From Anagrus nilaparvatae (lineage: Eukaryota > Arthropoda > Insecta > Hymenoptera > Mymaridae): a stretch of DNA of 64,000 nucleotides. A program made the translations under genes and the position numbers. Position 1 is the first letter of the stretch, and each line of letters begins with the position of its first letter. Shown here one piece after another: positions 57,406 through 64,000 of this stretch. Where the stretch lies: contig JAKSXM010000266.1 in assembly GCA_022575985.1 (NCBI GenBank), positions 1,860,001 through 1,924,000 of the forward strand. Direction: 5' to 3'. The notes under the pieces are model-generated. The model did no database searches and was not told the origin of the DNA. It was given only the letters and a program-made list of their open reading frames with translations.

Positions 57406-57538
57406 GACTTTTTAAAAATTTGATGTTTTTTGCACTGAGTCTTGTGTTTTTTTTTTTAATTTTAAATGTTTCCTCTGCAACTTCTGCAGAGCGAATGTCA
57501 GGCTTAAATAGACAGCTAGTGTTATATATTTTCGGCAT
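57344..57538 (-). CDS. Small basic protein between capsid genes, 64 aa
   Basis: Lys/Arg-rich, with RLSAKNIKFLKSLGFKVRE near the C-terminus, a motif seen beside Polinton capsid genes. It overlaps the major capsid start and directly follows the penton-like gene stop, so it fits a compact late operon-like cluster. Its role is unknown; capsid or DNA binding is possible. Confidence 0.6.
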   Translation of the reverse strand: MPKIYNTSCLFKPDIRSAEVAEETFKIKKKNTRLSAKNIKFLKSLGFKVREYGYIKRTRPHNRG

Positions 57539-58275
57539 TATTTTATTTTTCGAAGATGCAAACGTATATTTATATGCTCCTGGCGAAAATCAATCAATTT
57601 TCCGTTTTGATCACGCAGAGATAAAATAATGTTATTGATTTCGTTTGTAGAAACTGGTAAATAAATCAAATTCTGTGGGCTATCGGAGATTTTGAATCCA
57701 GGTGGGCAATCAACGTTGACTTGATGCAAGATTGTAGACTTGTTATTATTTAAAAACGAGTTTGTAATAAGCGAGCAGTGAACATCGATGGTTTCCACGG
57801 TTAAAATTTTAATAATGTCATCGCTTTCGCATCTCTTGAAAGGTTCTGCTTTTTGTTTTTCACTGAATCCGAGAATTTGACCAATATTTTTTGGTTTTGA
57901 AAAATCGATATCGTAGCGAGAAATAATTTCACATTTAAATGTCGTATTATGGCCGAAAATAACTATGGGCTCGTCGCCCAAATCAATTTTCTCTTCGGGT
58001 TTTAAAGGAGTTTTCAAATGGTCCGATTTCAAAGCTCGTTGTAAAAATTTTTCAATATCCGTAATCTCGTAAGCTCCAGGCACAATTTCAATTACTTTTT
58101 CGACTTTATCAACGGTATAATAAAATCTATTGTTGAGGGAGGTCAAGTTAGGGACGGAATTCCAAGATTGAAAAGATAATAGCGCCAGTTCGTGAGGTCC
58201 ATCTAGCAAAATGGTTGGAAAATATTCCGCCGATAAAACTGACGTATTACCGCTCAATTCGAATGAATAAGACAT
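57538..58275 (-). CDS. Minor capsid (penton-like, single jelly-roll) protein
   Basis: 245 aa; expected at the fivefold vertices. It opens MSYSFELSGNTSVLSAEYFPTILLDG, then YELALLSFQSWNSVPN-like text (HELALLSFQSWNSVPN), NRFYYTVDKVEKVIEIVPGAYEI, DIDFSKPKNIGQILGF, VNVDCPPGFKI and IILSLRDQNGKLIDFRQEHINIRLHL. This order matches Polinton penton-like proteins, which often end near a GxxIDF...IxI(R)LHI motif. It is open and 7 bp from the protease stop. Confidence 0.8.
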   Translation of the reverse strand: MSYSFELSGNTSVLSAEYFPTILLDGPHELALLSFQSWNSVPNLTSLNNRFYYTVDKVEKVIEIVPGAYEITDIEKFLQRALKSDHLKTPLKPEEKIDLGDEPIVIFGHNTTFKCEIISRYDIDFSKPKNIGQILGFSEKQKAEPFKRCESDDIIKILTVETIDVHCSLITNSFLNNNKSTILHQVNVDCPPGFKISDSPQNLIYLPVSTNEINNIILSLRDQNGKLIDFRQEHINIRLHLRKIK

Positions 58276-58282
58276 GCTTAAA

Positions 58283-58584
58283 CTAAATAGATTTTAAAAA
58301 TTGAATGCACAATAGTCCACAATTTGTTTGACTAAATTTTTGAAAAGATTCGCGAGTATACTTGATTTCGCGATCGCCAAAATATTCGACCAATTCTCTT
58401 GGAGGATTTAAATTACCAAAACTGTCAAAATAGATGACAAGGTTGTCACGTATTCGATAAGCCACCCAGTGGGTTCCAGGTCCATCCTTATCGTCCAAAT
58501 TTATTATAGCAGATTCGTTTTTGAGTGGACGTCGGGGCAAAGAATTTCTCATATAAATACCACGAAAATCTTTTATATTTTTAG
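58283..58584 (-). CDS. Adenain-type (C5) cysteine protease, start unresolved
   Basis: Processes virion proteins during maturation. The catalytic elements are clear: His in GTHWVAY, the acidic residue in YFDSFG, Gln in ESFQ and Cys in NCGLLC. From ATG 58552 the product has 89 aa, but homologous N-terminal text (KDFRGIYM) lies upstream of that ATG in the same frame. That open segment reaches back to the TAG (58615-58613) that ends the core-protein gene, without any ATG. A splice acceptor before 58584, a non-AUG start or stop readthrough would each explain it. Confidence 0.75.
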
Positions 58585-58612
58585 CTAATTTGAAAAGCTG
58601 GCCAGCTGTTTG

Positions 58613-59281
58613 CTACTTCCGTCGACGTCTACCCTTTCGTTTAAGACCTTTACCTCTTTTGTAAGGCTTCAAACGGAGCCCTTTGCCCTCCCTGGCAATT
58701 TTTTCGAGCGCGAGGTTATGTCTCACCTTCTCGTTAACCAATTTCTTGTTATTTTTTGAATCTTTATGAGCTTTATAAAGGCTAGAAACGGCACTAGCTG
58801 CTGCTGCGATTGGTGCGACGTATTGTAGGAATCCTCCTTTGCGGTTTGCAATTGCGATTTTACGACCGGGCCGGCGCCGTCGCCCGCGCTTTCGCGGCGC
58901 ACCCATGCCAACCTTCTCTTTTAATTGAATTAAAGTGGCAACAGCGGTAGCAGCTGCGCGTTCACCGATGGTCGCGTCCTTCGCGAAAATGCGAGTACGC
59001 GCCGCGCTGGCTAGCTCGCGGTCCGCCGCGTGTCGATTCTCAAGGTCTTTGAACTTGCTGTATTGGATATCGTGTGTTAGACAGGCTGAATCTAGAGGGT
59101 TTTTTGGCTTAACGCCGGCTCGAAGACGTCTTTCAAGATGTGTCCCAGGACCTTTGAAAAGATATATATATATATATATATATATTCGTAAAAAAAATAT
59201 TATATTATATTACCTACCACAGAAATTATAACGGGGAATATGTATTTCACGTTTTAATGACCCCAAATAATTATTAAACAT
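58613..59281 (-). CDS. Phospholipase-A2-like domain plus basic core protein (two exons)
   Basis: The ATG at 59281 opens a 64-nt exon ending at 59218. After a 66-nt GT-AG intron (59217-59152) the second exon runs 59151-58613, about 200 aa in all. The exon junction falls inside a glycine-rich calcium-loop motif of the parvovirus VP1u/PLA2 type. The His-Asp dyad follows in THDIQY, and Arg/Ala-Asp text follows that. The C-terminal part, also readable as a shorter 97-aa protein from ATG 58906, has a hydrophobic stretch (FLQYVAPIAAAASAVSSLY) between strongly basic ends and resembles adenovirus-like core or minor capsid proteins. In parvoviruses such PLA2 domains act in endosome escape; here that is inference. 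Confidence 0.7.
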
Positions 59282-59318
59282 CTGCTCGCTTTGATTGCAT
59301 CATTGCGACTGACTAACC
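59282..59318. promoter_or_regulatory. Short divergent intergenic region (virion cluster and ATPase)
   Basis: The minus-strand core gene and the plus-strand ATPase start back to back, with 37 bp between outermost ATGs or 79 bp if the ATPase starts at 59361. Promoters for both must lie here or within the first codons. No motif is certain. Confidence 0.4.
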
Positions 59319-60116
59319 ATGTATAAAATTGCTTACATTTACACTCTAGTTTTTAGTAAAATGGAATTCGTTGACCAGAAAGAAAAAATTGAGAATATCA
59401 ATTATGATATCCGGGAAACTACAAATTTACCACCAAAAAATGGCAGACTTTTAGGAAATTCGGTACGGGGCATTTTCTGTGGAAGTTCAGGGTCCGGAAA
59501 AACCAACTTATTGTTGACTTTGATAAACGCCATATTTGGTTTTCATTTTTTCTTTTTGGATGTATACACGAAAACGCCGTTTCAGCCTAAATACAAGCTT
59601 ATGAGAATGATTTTTGACGAAGACGAATTGCCTGAGGTTAAGTTAAATATTTATACGAACGATGCAGAAATCCCACCCCCTGAAGCAGCTAAAAGGCATA
59701 CCCTAATGGTATTTGATGACGTTATTAATTGTTGTCAAAATGTGATTAAATCTTATATGTCGTTAGGGAGACATAGTTTCGTTGATTGTTTATATTTGGC
59801 GCAATCGTACACGAGGATTCCTAAACATTTAATAAGAGATAATGTAAACGTAATCGTTATATATGAACAAGATAATTTAAATTTGAAACATATTTACGAC
59901 GATCATGTGACAAACCATTTGTCTTTTAACCAATTTAAAGCTCTCTGTCAAAGATGTTGGCAAGAGAAGCATGGTTTTTTGGTGATTATGAAAGATTTTG
60001 ACATAAACGAAGGTTTGTACCGCCGCGGATTTAGTACATACGTAAAACTTGGTAAGAAACGAAAGGCCGAAGATTTGGAAAACGTACCCCTAGCCAAAAG
60101 ACTCAAAATTACATAA
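59319..60116 (+). CDS. FtsK/HerA-type genome packaging ATPase
   Basis: Pumps viral DNA into the capsid. Walker A is GSSGSGKTN and Walker B is TLMVFDDV, with a downstream sensor-like LYLAQSYTRIPK. The C-terminus has a nuclear-localisation-like basic stretch (KKRKAEDLENVPLAKRLK). Two starts are possible: ATG 59319 or ATG 59361 (MEFVDQKEK), and the second gives a more usual N-terminus. 265 or 251 aa. The stop is immediately followed by the ATG of the next gene. Confidence 0.85.
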   Translation: MYKIAYIYTLVFSKMEFVDQKEKIENINYDIRETTNLPPKNGRLLGNSVRGIFCGSSGSGKTNLLLTLINAIFGFHFFFLDVYTKTPFQPKYKLMRMIFDEDELPEVKLNIYTNDAEIPPPEAAKRHTLMVFDDVINCCQNVIKSYMSLGRHSFVDCLYLAQSYTRIPKHLIRDNVNVIVIYEQDNLNLKHIYDDHVTNHLSFNQFKALCQRCWQEKHGFLVIMKDFDINEGLYRRGFSTYVKLGKKRKAEDLENVPLAKRLKIT

Positions 60117-61028
60117 ATGGAAACCGAAAAACTTATAGAAATCGCTCAGAAAAATATACGTAAAAAATATAAAGCTTTGAAAGAGCACGATGCCGCGCTA
60201 GACTTGCTTTCAAAAAAAACCTACGCTCCATTGATTGAACCACTCGAAATAATCGCTAAAAAGGATGAAAAAATTAATTTGATTGATTTAAAAGAGAAAA
60301 AAGAGGATAATTTATTGGATTTAGTTGACATTGATCAAAATACGCGGGGGGCAAAACGCAAACAAGCGGACGTCTCCTTTTTCGCCAATCAGTCTTTAAT
60401 CGATAGCGAGCCAAAAAGACAAGCACATTCTCCAGCAAATATACAAGAGCTAGGCCCTATCGCGAAACAAATATTTCAAGACCTAACTAATAATCCAAAA
60501 TTATATGATACAACGTTTGGCCCGAAAGTTGAGGGGAGTACGCATATTTTGGGCTCGAAAAGATTAATTGTTTTCAAAAACGATAATTTGTCTATTGGCT
60601 CCAGAACTTTCAACGGTACGAAAGGATTGTACACTTTGATTTATTACAAAAAACCGCCAGCAGGTTCATATACTCAAACGGACGAAACTGCTTACAGTCA
60701 AATTTTACAGTTTACAAACGCACACAGAGTAAATGGTGACCCTAAAGGTAGGGTTTTATCTTCGAAAAGTGATAAATACACTAACATTATACGCAGACTA
60801 ATAAATGGACCAATAGGCCAAGGATTAAAAAAAAAAAATAATAAAAAATTAACTCTTATGAATTTTCATAAGGGGAATATTAAGGATTATGTATTTTGGG
60901 ACGAGCCGAATGAAATTATAGATCGTTTGAGGCTTTTAGTGACGGAAAAGCAGGCTGGACATAACTTTGTGGATAACGAAATTCAAGAAATACAATCCGA
61001 ATTAAAAGAAGCTGGATATATATATTAA
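60117..61028 (+). CDS. Conserved Polinton-linked protein (DUF8207-like), 303 aa
   Basis: An N-terminal Lys/Glu-rich coiled region, a basic patch (RGAKRKQADV), then a conserved block with YDTTFGPKVEG, LGSKRLIVFKNDNL, GTKGLYTLIYYKKPP and HRVNGDPKGR, and a C-terminal ...EIQSELKEAGYIY. Proteins of this kind are common in arthropod genomes near virus-derived genes; the DUF number is from memory. Function is unknown; a virion-associated role is likely from context. Confidence 0.7.
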   Translation: METEKLIEIAQKNIRKKYKALKEHDAALDLLSKKTYAPLIEPLEIIAKKDEKINLIDLKEKKEDNLLDLVDIDQNTRGAKRKQADVSFFANQSLIDSEPKRQAHSPANIQELGPIAKQIFQDLTNNPKLYDTTFGPKVEGSTHILGSKRLIVFKNDNLSIGSRTFNGTKGLYTLIYYKKPPAGSYTQTDETAYSQILQFTNAHRVNGDPKGRVLSSKSDKYTNIIRRLINGPIGQGLKKKNNKKLTLMNFHKGNIKDYVFWDEPNEIIDRLRLLVTEKQAGHNFVDNEIQEIQSELKEAGYIY

Positions 61029-61052
61029 CGGTGCGTTGATTTTTTTTGCTCA

Positions 61053-61598
61053 GAAAAATGGATAAATTTAAGAGAAACTTCACAAGATTACTACGCGTTA
61101 AGTAAAAGGATAGCACGTTTAAAAGTTAAAATCGAGGCTTTAAGCCCCAGCTATAATCTTGAACTTGGCTCGAGATTGGGATTTTTGGAGCACATTTTGG
61201 GTTTTGAAAAACAAGAGGGAAAATTTCCATACCCGAAAATAAAAGAATTTATTATAAAGCAGATTCCCGACCTTGCTTTTCGCTTGGAATTTTTAGAAAA
61301 AATATTACGCATCGAAGAAGATATAAAAAAGAAAAAAAACCAGAGCCAGGAAATAAAAGAATTAAAGGATTTTTCATATCTCGAAATAAAAAAATTTATT
61401 GCTGACAATGTGCCCGATATTGGATTTCGATTGGAACGCTTGGAAAACGCTCTCGGATTAAATGATAAGGTGGAAAAAAAACAAGATTCTTTTACTTATC
61501 AGGAGCTAATGGATTATGTAAGAAGGAATGTCCCTAATCTTGGCGAACGGATTATAATTATTGAACAAACATTAAATATACCAGAAAAAAAAAACTAA
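61053..61598 (+). CDS. Repeat protein with FRLE-LE-xxL units, start unresolved
   Basis: The frame directly follows, in register, the TAA ending the previous gene and stays open for 190 codons to 61598, but has no ATG for most of its length. A strong acceptor (TTTTTTTTGCTCAG) ends at 61052, so a spliced upstream exon is likely. The protein has three similar units: GSRLGFLEHILGF, AFRLEFLEKILRI and GFRLERLENALGL, each preceded by a Pro-Asp/Ile segment, plus a final LGERIIIIEQTLNI. It looks like a helical or coiled-coil repeat protein; I do not recognise the family. Confidence 0.55.
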   Translation, partial: EKWINLRETSQDYYALSKRIARLKVKIEALSPSYNLELGSRLGFLEHILGFEKQEGKFPYPKIKEFIIKQIPDLAFRLEFLEKILRIEEDIKKKKNQSQEIKELKDFSYLEIKKFIADNVPDIGFRLERLENALGLNDKVEKKQDSFTYQELMDYVRRNVPNLGERIIIIEQTLNIPEKKN

Positions 61599-61868
61599 AT
61601 GAAATGTAATTTAAAATAAAAATTTTTTTTTTAAAACTGTGTGTTGTTATTTGGGTTTAATAATAATAATTTACAAGTTTTTTTTTATTTTGAATCCATA
61701 TATTGTTCAAATTTTTTTTGCAATACAATGTGTAATAAATTTTCCATTATACGTATTTTATGTCTAAAGCGAATAGCATTTAAAAAATCATAATTTTTCC
61801 TAGAGTTAATACAAAATAAGCAAGAGCAAATTGAATTTATAATAATATTTTCATTAAAAGTTACGCGT
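61599..61868. other. Short intergenic tract, possible small minus-strand frame
   Basis: A minus-strand open stretch of about 55 codons (about 61860-61690) with CSCLFCINSRKN and a polar C-terminus has no ATG near its start. It may be an exon of an unknown gene or chance. Confidence 0.3.
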
Positions 61869-62393
61869 TTAAAATTCTGATTCCATAAGAAAGTTGAAAT
61901 GCATGCAAATCAATTCCCATTCAATTAAGGAATCATTTTTTTTAATAGTATACATGAATTTGCTTCGTAATTCTTCACTCGTCTGTCCATTTTTGGGGTA
62001 ATTCTTAAATTCAACCAAAAATTCGTCAATTTTGGGGGTGAGAAGTTCCAATTGAGTAATTAATTTATTAATAAAAGGTAGCCAGGATGTAAGTTTATTC
62101 AAAGTCGTCGTGTGAATCGATACGTATAAATTATCTTGAGTAAATTTGTATCCATAGTTCAAATCTATTTTTATCGCTTCAATGCCAATATTGTCAAATT
62201 TTGGTAAAATACTCATATCTACCTCCTCTAAAAGTAGTAATTGACTTTTGGAGAAAACAATTTTCCCACCTTTCTTATTAACCAATAGCGCTATGACCCT
62301 CGATTTCCCATTTTCAATGGTTATTCCGACCAGAAAGTCAGTTGACGTTGTTAACGGAAAAATTCTGTTTTGAATTAAGACCCTGAAAGCCAA
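61869..62393 (-). CDS. Unknown protein, 174 aa
   Basis: A well-formed ORF from an ATG with mixed composition: beta-rich start (FRVLIQNRIFPLTTSTDFLVGI), a middle with IEAIKIDLNYGYKF, and a helical C-terminus (LPFINKLITQLELLTPKIDEFL). No domain is recognised. It lies in the right part of the virus on the minus strand, so it is probably a viral accessory gene. Confidence 0.55.
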   Translation of the reverse strand: MAFRVLIQNRIFPLTTSTDFLVGITIENGKSRVIALLVNKKGGKIVFSKSQLLLLEEVDMSILPKFDNIGIEAIKIDLNYGYKFTQDNLYVSIHTTTLNKLTSWLPFINKLITQLELLTPKIDEFLVEFKNYPKNGQTSEELRSKFMYTIKKNDSLIEWELICMHFNFLMESEF

Positions 62394-62702
62394 TTATTCG
62401 TTTTTAGTAAAATAATAAACAAGCACTCTTAAATTTAATTCAACTTACATTTTTTTTTCTTATCACGATTTACTGGAACGAAAAATAAAACTGGTTAGTT
62501 TCCAAAGCAATACTGCGAAGTCAACGGGTGTCAAACCGACTTTTTATAAAGATAAACGCATGCGCACTCAAAAAAAAATTAAAATAAAAACCGTTAAACT
62601 AAACACCTGCAAATACTTCAAATAAACCGTTATCCACTTATAACCCTCGATAAAAAGCCCCTCTAATAAAAAAAACCGTTGAACTAACCCCCTTATAAAA
62701 TA
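62394..62702. other. Intergenic region between two unknown viral genes
   Basis: Repeated AAACCGTT-AACTAA/CACC motifs (62590-62680: AACCGTTAAACTAAACACC, AAACCGTTATCC, AACCGTTGAACTAACCCCC) and GCATGCGCACTC suggest upstream control of the minus-strand gene at 61869. No gene is seen. Confidence 0.4.
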
Positions 62703-63170
62703 TTAAAAGTCATTGAACTCACCTATAATTAAGTCTGGCTTTTTTCTGATAATATTGAAAAAAAAATCCTTTGCATGACAATACTGCGAAATTTTTTCGT
62801 ATGGAAAATTGTTTTCGTTAAATTCATAATATTTTTTTTTTTTTTTGTAAATATTTGAGACATAAATTTGTGTTTCTTGATCATCATCCCATCGCTGAAT
62901 TTCAAGATTAACCCCTCTTTTACCAAAGTCAGGGTCTTTGAAGTCAAGCCAAAAATTATCTAAATTTCCTTGATTCGAATAATTTTCGTACACCAAAACG
63001 ACACTAACATATTTCGCCGTATTTTCCATTTTATTAAATGGTTGAATACAAGCATCTTTATATTTTTCAATCCAAAATTCTTTTTTTTTTTCTTCGCTTC
63101 TCGTAAGTTTGTTATCTTGTATTGAGACCAGGATTCTTATATTCGGAGGTACGTAGACTGACGCATCCAT
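62703..63170 (-). CDS. Unknown protein, 155 aa
   Basis: Starts MDASVYVPPNIRILVSIQDN, has a Lys-rich helix (RSEEKKKEFWIEKYKDAC), a beta-like stretch (KYVSVVLVYENY) and an aromatic, acidic C-terminus. No family is recognised. It is open, on the minus strand, and near the right side of the virus. Confidence 0.5.
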   Translation of the reverse strand: MDASVYVPPNIRILVSIQDNKLTRSEEKKKEFWIEKYKDACIQPFNKMENTAKYVSVVLVYENYSNQGNLDNFWLDFKDPDFGKRGVNLEIQRWDDDQETQIYVSNIYKKKKKYYEFNENNFPYEKISQYCHAKDFFFNIIRKKPDLIIGEFNDF

Positions 63171-64000
63171 TTTAAAACAACAAACGCTTATTAAACTTTT
63201 TTTAATTTAAATTATTAACTAACGTCACACATTTAACTTCATTTCTCCTCCCCCGCACATAAAACTTTTATTAAATTAAACATAATAATTTATTAACTTA
63301 TAAAAAAAATAATTCACTTTTTTTTCACTTAAAAAACTTTTTAGCAATTACACTTCAAAATTTTTTCCGGTAAATATTTAAAAAAAAATTTTTTTTATTC
63401 GATTAAACACAAAAGTGTTTTTTTTAATATATATAAATATTTAAAAAAAATTTTTTTATTCGGTTAAACACAAAAGTGTTTATTTTAATAAGCTTTATCG
63501 AGTGAACGCACATAAAATTCAAGAGCAACTAATTAAGAATGTTAAAAATTACGTTGTGGGAAAAAAAAACGGTTTGAAGACTGGTCAACCCCTTTTAAAC
63601 GAAGTACAGCCCATATTCTTAAAGAAAGCGTAACCACCTCCCAAAATTTAAAAAGGAAGTACAACCTCCTTTCATACTGCTTATAAAAATTTTAGCAAAG
63701 AAAAAATGAATTTTGTCAAATCGTTTAATTAACTGCTCATTTAAACAAATATTTTTAAATGCACGCCGAATTTTGTCAAATCGTTTAATTAACTGCTCAT
63801 TTAAACAAATATTTTTAAATGCACGCCCCTTTCCGAACGTTACTGATAAAAATTTTGCAAAGAAAGCCATTTTTAAAAAATGATTACTTCTAAATCAATT
63901 AATTGATCTAAACAAATGATAAGGTATAAAAAGATTGAAAGGACCCATTTTTAATCAATTGCTAATAAAAATTTCTTTAAACAGGATGTCTTTGCAATAC
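63171..64000. other. Right-hand viral flank with direct repeats and a weak minus ORF
   Basis: TATTCG(A/G)TTAAACACAAAAGTGTTT occurs at about 63396 and 63457. A 60-bp unit starting GAATTTTGTCAAATCG is repeated exactly at 63708 and 63768. The second repeat lies in an 83-codon minus frame (63870-63619), where it gives two copies of a 20-residue unit; whether this frame is a gene is unclear. No terminal inverted repeat can be confirmed because the sequence ends. Confidence 0.5.

Larger units (their letters stand above)
49085..64000. mobile_element. Polinton/Maverick (adintovirus-like) integrated DNA virus; right end outside the window
   Basis: The hallmark gene set is present and mostly open: protein-primed DNA polymerase B, retroviral-type integrase, adenain-type protease, packaging ATPase, double-jelly-roll major capsid protein and penton-like minor capsid protein. 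The left end is placed near CACACTAGTAGAGTGTGCTTACGGG (about 49080), where unique sequence begins, but the terminal inverted repeat cannot be proven without the right end. Genes are compact, often with ATGA overlaps, and in two convergent groups. It differs sharply from the dead retroelements nearby. Confidence 0.9.

Noticed and set aside
58935..59231. 98-codon plus-strand frame
   Set aside because: Antisense to the PLA2-like/core gene; it runs into a TA microsatellite.

Overview
ORGANISM. The window is eukaryotic and strongly AT-rich. It has short GT-AG introns, long intergenic tracts, satellites and many eukaryotic mobile elements (Ty3/Gypsy, BEL/Pao, non-LTR, Helitron, piggyBac-like and foldback elements). 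The families and their state of decay fit an arthropod, most likely an insect; an AT-rich hymenopteran such as a parasitoid wasp is my guess and is not proven by the sequence. Intact cellular genes are few. The only complete-looking spliced host-type gene is an RPA1-like OB-fold gene at 31982-33008 (-).

LAYOUT. 1-4849: 3' part of a broken Ty3/Gypsy element with an extra zinc-knuckle ORF after integrase and a 3' LTR, inserted in a ~690 bp satellite (4850-7735). 7.7-13.1 kb: further tandem repeats and a 1.87 kb foldback element. 14.05-14.6 kb (-): decayed gene for a secreted or membrane EB-module-like protein. 15.4-18.2 kb: relic of an autonomous Helitron, then a non-autonomous Helitron split by a TTAA-flanked piggyBac-like MITE. 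18.2-20.3 kb: two decayed LRR paralogs. 20.3-26.0 kb: chimera of an Asn-rich gag-like piece, a truncated non-LTR retrotransposon, a GC-rich block, and a minus-strand Gypsy LTR with its adjacent internal region. 27.1-27.7 kb: Polo kinase pseudogene that kept an intron. 29.45-33.0 kb: two convergent RPA1-like paralogs with shared intron positions. 33.5-35.05 kb: 281 bp tandem array. 39.6-45.1 kb: dead BEL/Pao element split by a foldback insertion. 45.5-47.2 kb: nested Helitrons.

MAIN SYSTEM. From about 49.1 kb to beyond the right edge lies an integrated Polinton/Maverick (adintovirus-like) DNA virus. It carries three tandem RING-finger genes, a protein-primed type B DNA polymerase, a retroviral-type integrase, tandem small membrane proteins, a conserved 155-aa protein, a double-jelly-roll major capsid protein, a small basic protein, a penton-like minor capsid protein, an adenain-type protease, a phospholipase-A2-like/basic core protein, a packaging ATPase, and several conserved genes of unknown role. 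Replication genes (+) and virion genes (-) converge at 54.39 kb. The virion cluster and the ATPase diverge from about 59.3 kb.

WHAT STANDS OUT. The viral polymerase frame is split by four short GT-AG introns. The PLA2-like gene needs a 66-nt intron to complete its calcium-binding loop. Two other viral frames have no AUG and follow an in-frame stop codon. Most viral frames are open, unlike the decayed retroelements nearby, which suggests recent insertion or retained function. The right end of the virus lies outside the window.
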